Shown: positions 50,501 through 60,400 of the stretch, piece by piece
Numbering within the stretch: position 1 is the first letter of the stretch
Layout of the letters: each line of letters starts with the position of its first letter
Source of the DNA: Hippasteria phrygiana
Taxonomy: Eukaryota > Echinodermata > Asteroidea > Valvatida > Goniasteridae
DNA length: 64,000 nt
Assembly: GCA_037893225.1 (NCBI GenBank)
Contig: JAZGUH010000721.1
Coordinates: 434,001-498,000, forward strand
Direction: 5' to 3'
Program-made: the position numbers and the translations under genes
The notes under the pieces: model-generated
Told to the model about the DNA's origin: nothing
Seen by the model: only the letters and a program-made list of their open reading frames with translations
Database searches by the model: none

Positions 50501-52937
50501 TAATTTGTTGTTCTGTGGCTAGCATCACTGCAGCAGCGTAGCCAGGGCTGTCTCCATAGGGGGAGAGTGGGGGGGGGGGGGGGGGGGGGGCTAGTTGTTA
50601 CAGTGGGGGGGGGGGGGGGGGGGGGGGAGGGGGCGCTCACAATGTTTTTTCTTTATAATACTATTAGTTTCTGCGTTTGCGAAATTTTCAGTGGGGGGGG
50701 CGACGATTTTTAGGTGAGGAATCTCCTTGCATCTCCTTTCGTATTCAAATATTGAAAATGTTCGTGGGAAACGATGACTTTATTATGTTTGTAGTGTTTA
50801 GTAGGTTAGCCTCTCTATACACTCTACCAAACTTCCGTTTGGTCTGCTTCTCACTTCATCCATATCTGTTAATTTGCAGTTAATTAATGGCAACCTACAC
50901 TGTTGAAACGCTGTTTAAAAAGTTGTTTAAACAAGTTAAACAACCAGGTTGTTCATGTGCCCTGCTTAAACAACTTTATCGGTTGTTTAAGCAGGGCACA
51001 TGAACAACCTGAGATGTTTAAAAAGGTTAAACAGCGTTTTAACAGTGTACACTATAAAAAGAATCCCGTAAATTAACAGACAGGTCTACTTCCCGGATTT
51101 TTACGGTTTTGTAGCGTTTTTGCTTCAACCCTATACTGTGAAGAGACGTTTTACGGGAAATTCCCGTTCAAATATTATAGGGAAATCTGTGCAGAAGTTA
51201 CGGTCACCGTCATTTCAGGAGCCCGTATAACTGACCGCAATTTTACGGTTTTTCGTTGGCAACCGTTTGACGGTGAATTTACCGTAAAATTATGGTTAAT
51301 TTTTTTTTACAGTGTAGACGAGTTTGGAATTTACCTGGGAATAAGCGGGGCTGGAGTTTCGGAGCCTGTAATACCGGCAAAAGTGGTATCCCTTTGTGTA
51401 CTGCTAATTTCAGTTGATGGAGGCGGTGTCAGCGTGATGGTGCCATTATTGGTCGGTATCGCTACAGGAGTTGTGCTGTGCACTTTACCTATAGGGAAAA
51501 TCAGTCATACAAATGGCAGTGCAATTTTATTCTTTGAATCGTCAATTATTCTCGTATAAGCAGTATGCAGTTTAACAAGGAAATATTTGGGATTGTAGGT
51601 TTCGGGCACACCGTGGAAAGATATATCCATTTGTGAAGAAGTGTTGGGTCTGAAAAGAGCCAATTATTTTTTGGGGCGAAACAGAGAACCGATTGTGTAT
51701 CTTTAAAATGCGTGGGGGGGGGGGGGGGGTCAACTTCTTCAATCGCGGCATTGGCAATAGCCTTTATCCAAAAAGAATAGACATCAACGTACAAGATGGT
51801 GGGCCTTCACCGATTCTGAAGGCCAAAATATAAAATAAAAAAAATATAAAATGTCTTTGTATTATTAAATATAACAAATCGCGTCGGGCTTTGATAAATT
51901 GTAGCTTCACCCGGGCACTAATCCCATATTATTTACCCTAGCTTTCAAGATTGAAACGTAGAAAGGCTTCATTTATAAGCAAAGAACCACATGTTTTTAA
52001 CATTTCGTTTCATTTCTTTGCTTATTAGGAAGTATTTACCCGTTCGATGTCTACCCGTTTGACGTCATACACATTTAACGTTCCGGGTGAACAAGATACA
52101 CAATGCAAAACAATGAGCTCTTTGTTTAATTTTATTCGTAGGGATTCTTTCAATGTAAATTCTGCATCATTGGAAAATCGTCGTCTTTTTCGTAGGTGGT
52201 ACGAGAAGTACACGTACACACACACACGTTACAAATCTCAACCTCTGTTGTTAACTCTTCAATTATGCAATTACTTGGAGGTATGTGGGCCCCTCCCCCT
52301 TCGCGCGCCCACTTTTTTGGAAATATTTTTAGGTGATAAAAAACCACCAGAGGTACCGGTACGGTAAACGTCTGTTTAACAGTACGCGGTGGCTTTTCCA
52401 ATTTCCTTTTTATGGATCAAGCTAAACCTTTATTACAGGGTCTATGTCTATGTTAAGTTTGTTTAAGATCTGAGGTTATTTCTATGACCCAAAATTCATG
52501 CTCAACAGTTGACATTTAGGCTCATGTGACACATGATTATGACGTAACTCTTCAGCATACAATTTCAATGTAGGATCATGATGACGTTATATCCCCCCCC
52601 CCCCCCCCCATTTTGTTGGCATAATTATACCCATGTCCTACGCAAGCCATTGTAAATAGACTTTTGAATCTAGTACCTTTTGTCTTGCCCTGTGTTAGAT
52701 TTGGAGTTAATCCGATCAATGATAGTGTGAAATTTTCAGAGTAGAATGAAATTTAAAACATTTAACCTGGAAAGTGTACTTCGATCTTTAATCAGAGTTA
52801 CACAGGACAAAGTGTGTTAGGCAAAACAAGATGGCCTTTGCTCGACAACATACAAAATGCATCTAATCCAAATACAATCGTGCTTACGTACCTGTGTACA
52901 CCAAGACAAGCATAAACATTAACATGAAAGCTTCCAT
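35520..52937 (-). CDS. LAMP-C: LAMP-like lysosomal membrane protein, 285 aa
   Basis: Six exons on the minus strand: 52892-52937, 51335-51488, 49179-49269, 47471-47693, 36713-36844 and 35520-35731 (858 nt, 286 codons with stop; every phase matches). Exon 1 is a signal peptide (MEAFMLMFMLVLVYT). Exon 2 is a Thr/Pro/Ser-rich hinge typical of the glycosylated LAMP stalk. Exons 3-5 form a LAMP luminal domain (ANGDVCMILQF; AGSCEGGG; RFCVTWTLSF; TDPCFES; GKTFECDLL with VMLQPF). Exon 6 holds VETCPN, a second Pro/Thr stretch, a transmembrane helix and tail KRKKSKRPYATFN with a YATF sorting motif. It has two more luminal Cys than LAMP-A and LAMP-B. The weakest splice site is the exon-3 donor (GAC/GTACGG). 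Intron 5 carries the Ty3/gypsy element. A 5-codon upstream frame (52940-52957) ends 2 nt before the start ATG. Confidence 0.75.
35790..35960. mobile_element. ~170-bp MITE, AGAGTACCGAA family
   Basis: Shares the body CTGACGTCAGTTGG...ACAACTGGCTCCAAACA...GCATTGACGTCATCACTTC with 56234-56408. Ends are imperfect inverted repeats (ATAGAGTAGCGAA and TTCGGTAATCTAT). Confidence 0.65.
35966..36712. other. non-coding, inside LAMP-C last intron
   Basis: Contains a TTTG microsatellite (about 36270-36297) and T-runs. No exon seen. Confidence 0.5.
37190..37792 (+). mobile_element. composite SINE with 5S rRNA-like head
   Basis: Segment 37300-37365 resembles the 5S rRNA internal promoter (CCGAAGTTAAGCATC for box A; GTACTTAGATGGGA for box C). 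The body follows (CCTTCGGATCGGACGGTAAGC, GCACGTAAAAGAACACAGAG), then GGGGTAATAATG and an ATA-rich tail at 37757-37790. Upstream, 37195-37245 has a tRNA-like B-box (GGGTTCAAGCCC) and CCTTGAGCAAGATA from a second SINE. 5S-headed (SINE3) elements with such bodies are known from animals. Boundaries are approximate. Confidence 0.6.
37797..38465 (+). repeat. 5' LTR
   Basis: Begins TGTGGGGATCTGCCCC and ends GCCGCTACA. An AATAAA signal lies at 38333-38338. Confidence 0.95.
38471..38488 (+). promoter_or_regulatory. primer-binding site
   Basis: TGGCGTCGTAGACAGGAT begins 5 nt after the LTR. Its TGG start fits pairing with a tRNA 3' CCA end. The tRNA is not identified. Confidence 0.7.
39046..40143 (+). 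CDS. retrotransposon Gag with zinc knuckle
   Basis: 365 aa from the ATG at 39046. The N-terminal two-thirds resembles retrotransposon Gag capsid (LKEWLDDLDTYSRQLGL, ESLEDYSRVLMRLYDRM). A CCHC zinc knuckle, CSYCKKTGHSVENC, lies near the C-terminus for RNA binding. A charged Arg/Glu/Gln-rich helix precedes it. The end overlaps the pol frame by ~40 nt in the -1 frame; GGAAAAC at 40119-40125 is a possible but non-canonical slippage site. Confidence 0.9.
   Translation: MAMPEGLADVITKSNQALAETLASAFKNLKYQRASTIKLSKFNGRPKKSGDLTLKEWLDDLDTYSRQLGLSDEEKLSVAIDHLGGDAKEEIRCCPKDEKGEFGKLVSLLRLRFGAKETVQTLNCAFYTRNQLAGESLEDYSRVLMRLYDRMELASTDPGEKEALSQLKQGALKEQLVRGAHGVLVKRELRKLAHENPELPFFQLRELALKILRDVDGESVGTCHRACSSVSELSSQALRVDAVTPPRGARAASERELLSELIEGQKRLREAVERIAQQQADTNNHLQKLAGAIACQGAGGPMNQQQNPRKQKSPLQCSYCKKTGHSVENCFKKKYDSKADADAKQANSKPKNCDVHVSENMSPPL
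40101..42181 (+). CDS. retrotransposon Pol, protease and reverse transcriptase part
   Basis: Open frame in -1 relative to gag. Aspartic protease active site CILDTGAETS at 40296 (DTGA). RT blocks include IRKKDGQLRLCIDCRCLN, SSLDLAHGYFQV and the catalytic YLDD (41826-41837), followed by the thumb/connection region LRSFLGLASYYRRYV. The frame is lost between about 42181 and 42188, where one base appears missing; the RNase H reading continues in another frame. Probably made by frameshifting from gag. Confidence 0.9.
42179..44368 (+). pseudogene. retrotransposon Pol, RNase H and integrase part (interrupted)
   Basis: RNase H features: VLEIDASLKGLGA, YASRGLRGAERNYS, ELLALKWAV, VWTDN. Integrase follows with an HHCC zinc site (HDQWGHQG to CYHC, about 43096-43213) and a DDE core: AIDFLKLD, then HSDRGKNFE (about 43468), then NGQTERFNKTL. 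A single in-frame TAG at 43430-43432 splits the core between the first and second catalytic Asp; otherwise the frame is open to 44368. The C-terminal tail is Ser/Asp-rich, then Arg-rich; no chromodomain seen. Confidence 0.9.
44369..44639 (+). other. retrotransposon pol-ORF3 spacer
   Basis: Non-coding; no second gene. Confidence 0.6.
44640..44667 (+). promoter_or_regulatory. splice acceptor-like site before ORF3
   Basis: A long pyrimidine tract (CTCCCTTTCTCCTGTTTTGG) followed by TTGTTGCAG and, one base later, the ORF3 ATG. This resembles the acceptor used for spliced env messages in retroviruses and env-bearing Ty3 elements. Confidence 0.55.
44669..45272 (+). pseudogene. ORF3: SGNH/GDSL-esterase-like protein, frameshifted
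   Basis: About 200 codons in two frames joined at an A-run near 44905, where a single extra base changes frame. Block I is GHSFV, with Ser13 as likely nucleophile. Block II Gly lies in GHPGLSYDRL. Block III is GTN/ND at the frameshift (44897-44912). Block V is DGCHLNAEG (Asp 45189, His 45198), the DxxH pair of the SGNH family. These enzymes hydrolyse esters. SGNH-type frames are known from CR1/L2 LINE ORF1 and, as I recall, from some Ngaro-type elements; a copy behind Ty3 pol is unusual. No transmembrane segment, so it is not an envelope protein. Possible roles: host gene capture, or an accessory factor acting on lipids or acetyl groups. Confidence 0.7.
45273..45711 (+). other. retrotransposon region between ORF3 and 3' LTR
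   Basis: AT-rich and non-coding apart from a featureless 82-codon frame at 45332. Ends in the purine-rich tract adjoining the LTR. Confidence 0.6.
45712..46462 (+). repeat. 3' LTR with an internal SINE-derived segment
   Basis: Matches the 5' LTR except for about 46237-46337. There the 5' LTR sequence containing AATAAA is replaced by ~100 bp comprising a short local repeat (TTGCTGATGCTACC) plus ~88 bp identical to the SINE just outside the element (46534-46621). A purine-rich stretch (AAAGTAGGGAAC) precedes it. Confidence 0.9.
46463..46730 (-). mobile_element. tRNA-derived SINE
   Basis: On the minus strand: A-box TGGCCTAGTGG (46711-46721) and B-box GGTTCGAACCC (about 46667-46677), both perfect; central block CTTGGGAAAGACACTTAAC; 3' end GATGGAAAGCGCTATATAAG, typical of widespread animal V-SINE-like families. 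The LTR element inserted into the end of this SINE; its AT-rich tail continues left of the 5' LTR. Confidence 0.8.
46731..47470. other. LAMP-C intron 5 remainder
   Basis: The 142-codon frame at 46933-47361 has ordinary composition but no recognisable domain or conserved spacing. I see no gene. Confidence 0.4.
47955..48279. mobile_element. G/C-tract MITE, CAGNGGCGGATCC ends
   Basis: CAGGGGCGGATCCAGG at the left and GGATCCGCTACTG at the right, flanked by the possible 5-bp duplication AAGAG. Two long G-runs. Contains the GGTGGCGCCATTTAAC block shared with 25495-25740 and 7171-7380. In LAMP-C intron 3. Confidence 0.65.
48478..48560. repeat. two-copy tandem repeat
   Basis: GGCACCGTGCCTCTTTGTAA occurs twice with unit length ~43 bp. 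Confidence 0.8.
48599..48850 (+). repeat. interspersed repeat family R1
   Basis: Longest local copy: GGTGTAGCATGAATTTCAGT, GCGCATGCCTGAGTGAA, GTCACGTGAGAGGGTTTAA, then CGATTTTCA. Other copies at 27136, 49806, 53155 and 55150. Confidence 0.75.
49806..49965 (+). repeat. interspersed repeat family R1
   Basis: Aligns with 48660-48830 with scattered mismatches. Confidence 0.75.
50531..50720. mobile_element. CAGNGGCGTAGC MITE, right end missing
   Basis: CAGCAGCGTAGCCAGGGCTG start and G-rich body as at 22269, but no inverse terminus follows. Confidence 0.55.
50896..51049. mobile_element. palindromic MITE, TACACTGTT ends
   Basis: TACACTGTTGAAACGCTG pairs with its near inverse at the right end. Internal TTGTTTAA arms and a second palindrome (CAGGTTGTTCATGTGCCCTG) around the centre make nearly the whole 154 bp fold. 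Confidence 0.75.
51048..51316. mobile_element. MITE, TACACTATAAAAA ends
   Basis: Ends TACACTATAAAAA and TTTTTTTTACAGTGTA, with many ACGGT/ACCGT blocks in inverse order. It abuts the previous MITE, sharing TA, and ends 18 bp from the LAMP-C exon-2 donor. Confidence 0.7.
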
Positions 52938-53154
52938 GTTTATTCCTCTACCACCATGGTTCGTGTTGGAGACTCATGCGCAATCTACGTCTTTACTGAA
53001 GTGAAAAACCGTATTTTGTATTAACAAAAATAATATATACACTTCTACTTGGCTCTACATGTAAACAAATGCGTATAGGCGCACTTGATTTATTGCGGGG
53101 TTAAAGGTGCGTCACTCATCACGTCCGTTGCACATGAATATCCGTTTCCCTGAA

Positions 53155-53283
53155 AAGCCGACTTAGTGGTTCTACTGCGCATGCCTAAGTGAATACAATT
53201 GGGGCAGTGATCGGTCAGGTGAGAGGGTTTAACCGATAATAGGGAAAAGAAGCCCACATTTCATGGGAGTCGGATAAATGACA
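53155..53283 (+). repeat. interspersed repeat family R1
   Basis: Shares GCGCATGCCTAAGTGAATAC and GTGAGAGGGTTTAACCGATA with the other copies. Confidence 0.7.
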
Positions 53284-55149
53284 CACAGATCTCCATTAAA
53301 TAAGCACACTCGGAATTGTAGCACACCTATGCAGAAATAAACCATGTTTTTGTGCAATGTATGACAATTAAGAGGTGTGGAGCGCCAATGTGTTTAAAAG
53401 TTAAGGCGTGCAAAATCAAGCCATGTCTTTCCAATGATCGGCCTACTCATACAGCATGCGCTATACAGTCGTGTTAGTTCAGACTTGGATTACTAAATCG
53501 TCTCAATTAGGTCATAGAACGGAATCCCCCCCCCCCAAAAAAAAAATCAATTAATCAATAAAAATGGACGCTAACGGCTCCTCGTCGCTTCTTTGCCAGT
53601 GGTATGAAGATTTTGAAGTAAAGTAACGTGTTTTTTGTGGAAAATATAGGACTTCCTGTACGAGCTTGTGCGCTAACTTTAGAAATCACTGTCCTGGAAG
53701 AGATGATAATTCCGCTTAAGCCCTTTTCACACTAAAGCCTCTCAACCCGGGATGAGGTTTTGATTTTTCAAACCCGGCTCAATTCTGCGACGTTTCACAC
53801 TCGATTCGTGCAAACCGAGCCTATTTCGCCCCTGGGCAACTTCAACCTGAATGGAGATGAGCGATGAATGATTCACATGACCCTTGTACCCCACAGCAGT
53901 AACAATTCACACCACTCTCAACCAGCAGCGAATCCAACCCTACTTTTTTCCACAAAAAGTTGACCAATTAAAGCAAATAATTGTACAGATTGTGCGGACA
54001 CGGGCATGTTTCAGTTCAATTTAATTCGAAAAATAACAGCAGGTCTACTTGAAATTTACTTTTTTAGTTGTAATCGTACAATTCTATTAAAATGTTATAC
54101 TAATTCCGTGAAAACTTGAAATTAATGTAAAATGACAAGAAACCACATGGAAATAATAAAAGTCGTTTAACCACGGCGCATCCAAGGTTGGCAGTGTACA
54201 TCGTTATGTTCTACTGTTCGCAAACTTAACCAGAACATTGTCATTAACGATTGTCATTGCAATTGGTTGGTGTTTTGGTGAACAAATATTTTGGCCTCAA
54301 AATGGAAGAATATAAAATATGTATAGATGAAAAATCCCCTTCCTTAACGGTAAAAATACACCATCTCTTAGTTTTCAAGCCACGACAGAGTAAACATGAA
54401 TTTTAACCCTAATGAGTACTTTACTTAGTCAAAACTATTTTGTTACAATTCTATTAGAGGCAAATTACAAAAGTGGTAATTACAAAGTAGTAATTAAAAC
54501 TACAGTCATTTTGCGTTTTTAAAAACTATATCTGAAAGCATATTACTACAGTGACACATCTTTTATGGTTTATAAAATAATGGTTTTACAACTAAAGTCA
54601 AAACCAGAAAGAAAGCAAAACAAAAACAACTTTACACCCCCCCCCCCCCAAAAACAAATCCTACAAACCACGTAACACTCTCCCATAATATAAATCTGCT
54701 ACATAAACCCCTGTGGGTCGGGGGCTTTAAATCTAGCACAGGCTGTTTCAAAAAAGGTTATCCATAATCAAATTGATATGGCCAAGCGATTTACTATTAC
54801 GTTGATTATATTTTTACTATTGGTGTATTTGATGTAAGATTCTCAAGAAATCGAGTTTTCTCAATAAAAATGAGTTGTAGCGCCCCCTGGTGGTGACCTT
54901 GGGTGCCAATATAATTATTGTTAATGATAAACATACAAAGCTCTATTTTTAAACTCTGAAAGCAGTTGATTAAACATTTTAGAAACTTTTCCAAAAATAC
55001 TGTTATTGGCCAATAAAAAAAATAGACGAACGCCCTCTGGTGGTCACAGAAGTGCAACCAAATGACGTCATACTTTGGACTAGTCGCCTCAGAAGTAGTC
55101 TCTTCTCAGTAAAAACCGTGGGGCAATGCGCCTCTCCCTGGTCCCGGGA

Positions 55150-55340
55150 GCCTAGCCCAAAATGCCGGTGTCATATGAAAATCAGACTTCTCTGAAAATC
55201 GGATTCATTTTTCATACTACTGGTTATTAACCCTTTCACATGACCGTCCACTCTCCTAATTATCTTTACTTTGGCATGCGCAATACTACAAAATGAACCC
55301 GTTTTTCATAGTAACTGAAATTCACGCTACACCGGACCTA
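55150..55340 (-). repeat. interspersed repeat family R1
   Basis: Inverted copy: GGTGTCATATGAAAATCAGA, CCCTTTCACATGACCGTCCA, GGCATGCGCAATACTAC, CATAGTAACTGAAATTCACG. Confidence 0.75.
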
Positions 55341-56233
55341 GTGACACATCTAATGCTATAGGGTTTGACTCATTCACAATCTAATTCTTTCAGCGTATAT
55401 ACGGTAACAACATATTAAAATGCTTTTCTTTGAAATAGAAACTAAAATAAGTAGCGGCTGCCGTGGACCATACAGAAATTACAAACTAAAGGCTACAGAA
55501 TCACTACCGGGGACTACTTTAACATACAACATAAAATGTTCGAGTCAAAAGTGTTTATTATTTGCGAACAGATTATGTCGATTTATATAATTTGAAAAAT
55601 ATTTTGGTAAAGTATCGGTAATTTACTAAATGCATGAGATCAAAACTTTCTTCTATGCGCATCTGTTATTGTTTCAAAAAAGACCATTTAAAAACATTAT
55701 TTCCATTTTGATGTCTGACGATCATACACGTTTGGAAGTCTTGGACCAATTCCGTTGTGTCCACTGCCAAAAAGGAATTCTTTTTCGAGAACAGCTTTAA
55801 GTGGTTTATTCTTGTACTAGCGTCCTAACAAGAAGTTGGGGAGGGAAATCCTGCAAAAAGTTTGCCATCTGCAAGGTGTTTCATAATTCATGCCACTATT
55901 ATATCTTCTTGGTAGTTGTGGTATTTTTGTAAATTTTATTTACACAAAAACATATTAATTACACTATTAACCAATACACAAGTCAATGTACACACAGCGG
56001 TGTGTTCATCTTCCAATCTAAAATAATATTTAGTCACGAAACAGGTCATACACCCAGTCACCATGCAACACACTACAGATGCCACGCATTGGTTCCAGTT
56101 TGCCATTCCGACACAATACCTGCGAAATAAAGAATGAGGGCAGAATATTGTTCATACCTATTTTTGGCAAAGACACCCCGTTGGTTTTGTACACGATTTC
56201 CAACCGGGCGCCTTTCTCAACCGGGAACCCTGA

Positions 56234-56408
56234 AGAGTACCGAAGTCTGACGTCAGTTGGCAACTTGGCACGACAACTGGCTCCAAACAAATGGAGATTT
56301 GGACTGTTCCTTTTTTTAACAGCCAGTCATGCAAACACATTATTGACTCAAAATAACAAAAGTATTCTTGTTCCAAACATTGCATTGACATTACACTTCA
56401 GTACTCTA
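56234..56408. mobile_element. ~175-bp MITE, AGAGTACCGAA family
   Basis: Related to 35790-35960. Ends AGAGTACCGAAG and CTTCAGTACTCTAT. Confidence 0.65.
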
Positions 56409-57059
56409 TTGTCCGAATGCAGAAACAAACCCACACACAAAGCTGAATGAAGATAACACACAACAGTTGACAGGGCGCCATCTACCGTTCATTTTTCTGC
56501 ATCGCTGTTACAATCTACGCTAAAGTCACAGCACCGAACATAAAATATTGCTTTAAAACCCCTTTATAATACGCACGGTTGACACAAATACGTGCAGATT
56601 GAAATTGCCACCTGACCGGGTGACTTCTATACACGTCAATTTCTGCATTTTCAATCCATTATCGGGGTATTATGTATGTTATGCTTGGCTGCACAAGCCT
56701 CTTGTTTCCGTTTTACTTGGCTGCACAAGCCGGCCTGGCACCCATATGAAATCCGGTGTCAAGGGGTTAAGAAAGGTATCAACTGGCTACGTTGGTTTAT
56801 ACGGCGATGAAAAAACACGCTAAAACTCAGCTGCATGGGATGACACATTTAAGTAAAATTGAAGTAAGCTTTTCAAAAAACTGAAAATGTTGTGAGCCAC
56901 GCATTTTACAATTATAGTTAAAATGCATTTAATTTATATATTTTTAGAATTTGGAATTGCCACCCACAGTCTTGAAACCCTTTGCATATGGTACCCCGCC
57001 GCGTTTTAAAAATCCTTTCCCGGGGTAAAAAACATTAATTCGGATCCCCTTTTCAGATT

Positions 57060-57310
57060 TTGTTGCGACCACCCCCCCCCCCCCCCCCCCTTGAAAACGT
57101 TGATATGCCACTGCCATATATAAGCCTTTGAAAAAGGGCAGTATAAGTTGTGGTTTAGGCCTACGTTCAAGACCCCTAATTTCGTGTATACCCTCGAACC
57201 ATGGACGGAGATCCTGGGGGGGGGGGGGGGATGGGGGATATATCCCCCCACTTTTTTACCTAGGGGGATGACCAATGTAATCACCCCCCCCCCCCCCACT
57301 TTTTAAGGGG
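57060..57310. repeat. G/C-homopolymer repeat region
   Basis: Several C- and G-runs of 12-20 bases, partly inverted (GGGGGATATATCCCCCC). Probably a decayed G/C-tract MITE. Confidence 0.5.
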
Positions 57311-57433
57311 AGGCGTACTAACTTGTGCAGAGTCAGTAACTTGCCAATACAAGTCAGGTCAGCACCACGCAGCCCAGCAAGTGCGAGAGTGTCGTTCGTT
57401 TACTTTCCCTGCATTGAGTTTAAACGCACTCTG

Positions 57434-60400
57434 TTTGTGAAGCTATAAACCTAAAGTCTACAGCAATCCCTAACGTACTTTGCGATACGCCAGACGATCA
57501 GACGGATCCCGTGGAGAAGGGGGGTTTAAACCGTTCGGAAGAGTGCATGTTGATGAGCCTGAGGACGAGCTATAAGATCCAATCATTGCCAAGCTCGGCA
57601 GGATGGGAAATATACAAGAGTTAACAGACACGGAGATGACAACAGAATAGACGAACGAACCAAAGTTTTTTTTGCCAGGAAATTGAAAAAAAATTTTTTA
57701 TTACTAATACATACACTAGAATTATTGAAGACTATGGAATTAACAGTATTGGAAACGACCTTATAACGAAATAAAAAAAATGGGTATAGTTTAAGTAAAG
57801 GAAGAGACTACTGTTGTTTATATTCGACGTATGGTCTAGCGAATTCGAACTGCACCTGACGAGTCTCGCTTCCTTTTGGATACACTTTTATTGTTTACGT
57901 TTTTTATTAAACATTATCAAAATTGACTGTTAAGAACTTTTACTTGCCGGCATATCTTTTCAACTAACCATGCTACTGTTCTATAAATTAACATTATATG
58001 CCCTACTTCTCAAAAATTCCTTCGAAAAAATATCCTCCTCACCGTGAGGGTTAGTATTCTCAAAAAATTCCTTCTAAAAAATATCCTCCTCGCCATGAGG
58101 GTCAGTCTTCACATAACAATTTCTTCTAAAAATATCCTCCTCGCCGTGAAGGTCAGTCTTCTCCAAAAATTCCTTCTAAAAATATTCTCCTCACCGTGAA
58201 GGTTGGTCTTCTCCAAAAATTCCTTCTAAAAAATATCCTCCTCGCCGTGCAGGTCAGTCTTCTCCAAAAATTCCTTCTAAAAATATCCTCCTCACCGTGA
58301 AGGTCAGTCTTCTCCAAAAATTCCTTCTAAAAAATAAACTCCTTGCCGTGAAGGTCAGTCTTCTCCAAAAATTCCTTCTCAAAATATTCTCCTCGCCGTG
58401 AAGGTTAGTCTTCTCTAAAAATTCCTTCTAAAAATATCCTCCTCACCGTGAAGGTTAGTCTTCTCTAAAAATTCCTTCAAAAAAATATCCTCCTCGCCAT
58501 GAGGGTCAGTCTTCTCCTAAAATTCCTTCTAAAAAATATCCTCCTCGCCGAGAGGGTTAGTCTTCTCCTAAAATTCCTTCTAAAAAATATCCTCCTCGCC
58601 GTGAAGGTCAGTCTTCTCCTAAAATTCCTTCTAAAAAATATCCTCCTCGCCGTGAAGGTCAGTCTTCTCCAAAAATTCCTTCTAAAAATATTCTTCTCGC
58701 CGTGAAGGTTAGTCTTCTCCAAAAATTCCTTCTAAGAAATATCCTCCTCACCGTGAGGGTCAGTCTTCTCTAAAAATTCCTTCCAAAAAATATCTTCCTC
58801 ACCGTGAAGGTCAGTCTTCTCCAAAAATTCCTTCTAAAAATATCCTCCTCACCGTGAGGGTCAGTCTTCTCCAAAAATTCCTTCTAAAAATATTCTCCTC
58901 GCCGTGAAGGTTAGTCTTCTCTAAAAATTCCTTCTAAAAATATCCTCCTCACCGTGAAGGTTAGTCTTCTCCAAAAATTCCTTCAAAAAAATATCCTCCT
59001 CGCCGTGAAGGTCAGTCTTCTCCTAAAATTCCTTCTAAAAAATATCCTCCTCGCCGTGAAGGTCAGTCTTCTCAAAAAATTCCTTCTAAAAATATTCTTC
59101 TCGCCGTGAAGGTTAGTCTTCTCCAAAAATTCCTTCTAAGAAATATCCTCCTCACCGTGAGGGTCAGTCTTCTCTAAAAATTCCTTCTAAAAAATATCTT
59201 CCTCGCCGTGAAGGTCAGTCTTCTCCAAAAATTCCTTCTAAAAGTATTCTCCTCGCCGTAAAGGTTAGTCTTCTCCAAAAATTCCTTCTAAAAATATCCT
59301 CTTCGCCATGAGGGTCAGTCTTCTCCTAAAATTCCTTCTAAAAAATATCCTCCTCGCCGAGAGGGTTAGTCTTCTCCAAAAATTCCTTCTAAAAATATTC
59401 TCCTCGTCGTGAAGGTTAGTCTTCTCCAAAAATTCCTTCTAAGAAATATCCTCCTCACCGTGAGGGTCAGTCTTCTCTAAAAATTCCTTCTAAAAACTAT
59501 CCTCCTCGCCGTGAAGGTCAGTCTTCTCTAAAAATTCCTTCTAAAAAATATCCTCCTCGCCGTGAAGGTCAGTCTTCTCCAAAAATTCCTTCTAAAAATA
59601 TTCTCCTCGCCGTGAAGGCTTCTCCAAAAATTCCTTCTAAAAATATCCTCCTCGCCGTGAAGGTCAGTCTTCTCCTAAAATTCCTTCTAAAAAATATCCT
59701 CCTCGCCGTGAAGGTCAGTCTTCTCCTAAAATTCCTTCTAAAAAATATCCTCCTCGCCGTGAGGATCTGTCTTCTCCAAAAATTCCTTCTAAAAATATTC
59801 TCCTCGCCGTGAAGGTTAGTCTTCTCCAAAAATTCCTTCTAAAAAATATCCTCCTCACCGTGAGGTTGAGTCTTCTCCAAAAATTCCATCTAAAAAATAT
59901 CCTCCTCGCAGTGAGTGTCAGTCTTCTCCTAAAATTCCTTCTAAAAAATATCCTCCTCGCCGTGAAGGTTAGTCTTCTCCTAAAATTCCTTCTAAAAATA
60001 TTCTTCTCGCCGTGTAGGTTAGTCTTCTCCAAAAATTCCTTCTAAAATATATCCTCCTCGCCGTGAAGGTCAGTCTTCTCAAAAAATTCCTTCTAAAAAT
60101 ATTCTCCTCGCCGTGAAGGTTAGTCTTCTCCAAAAATTCCTTCCAAAAAATATCCTCCTCACCGTGAGGTTGAGTCTTCTCCAAAAATTCCTTCTAAAAA
60201 ATATCCTCCTCGCCGTGCAGGTCAGTCTTCTCCTAAAATTCCTTCTAAAAAATATCCTCCTCGCCGTGCAGGTCAGTCTTCTCCTAAAATTCCTTCTAAA
60301 AAATATCCTCCTCGCCGTGAAGGTCAGTCTTCTCCAAAAATTCCTTCTAAAAATATTCTCCTTTACGTGAAGGTTAGTCTTCTCCAAAAATTCTTTCTAA

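Larger units (their letters stand above)
52938..57189. other. upstream of LAMP-C, no gene supported
   Basis: AT-rich with repeat relics. LAMP-C promoter elements are expected just right of 52957, but I see no clear TATA box. A GC-rich minus-strand patch at 56030-56229 looks faintly exonic (see findings). Confidence 0.5.
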
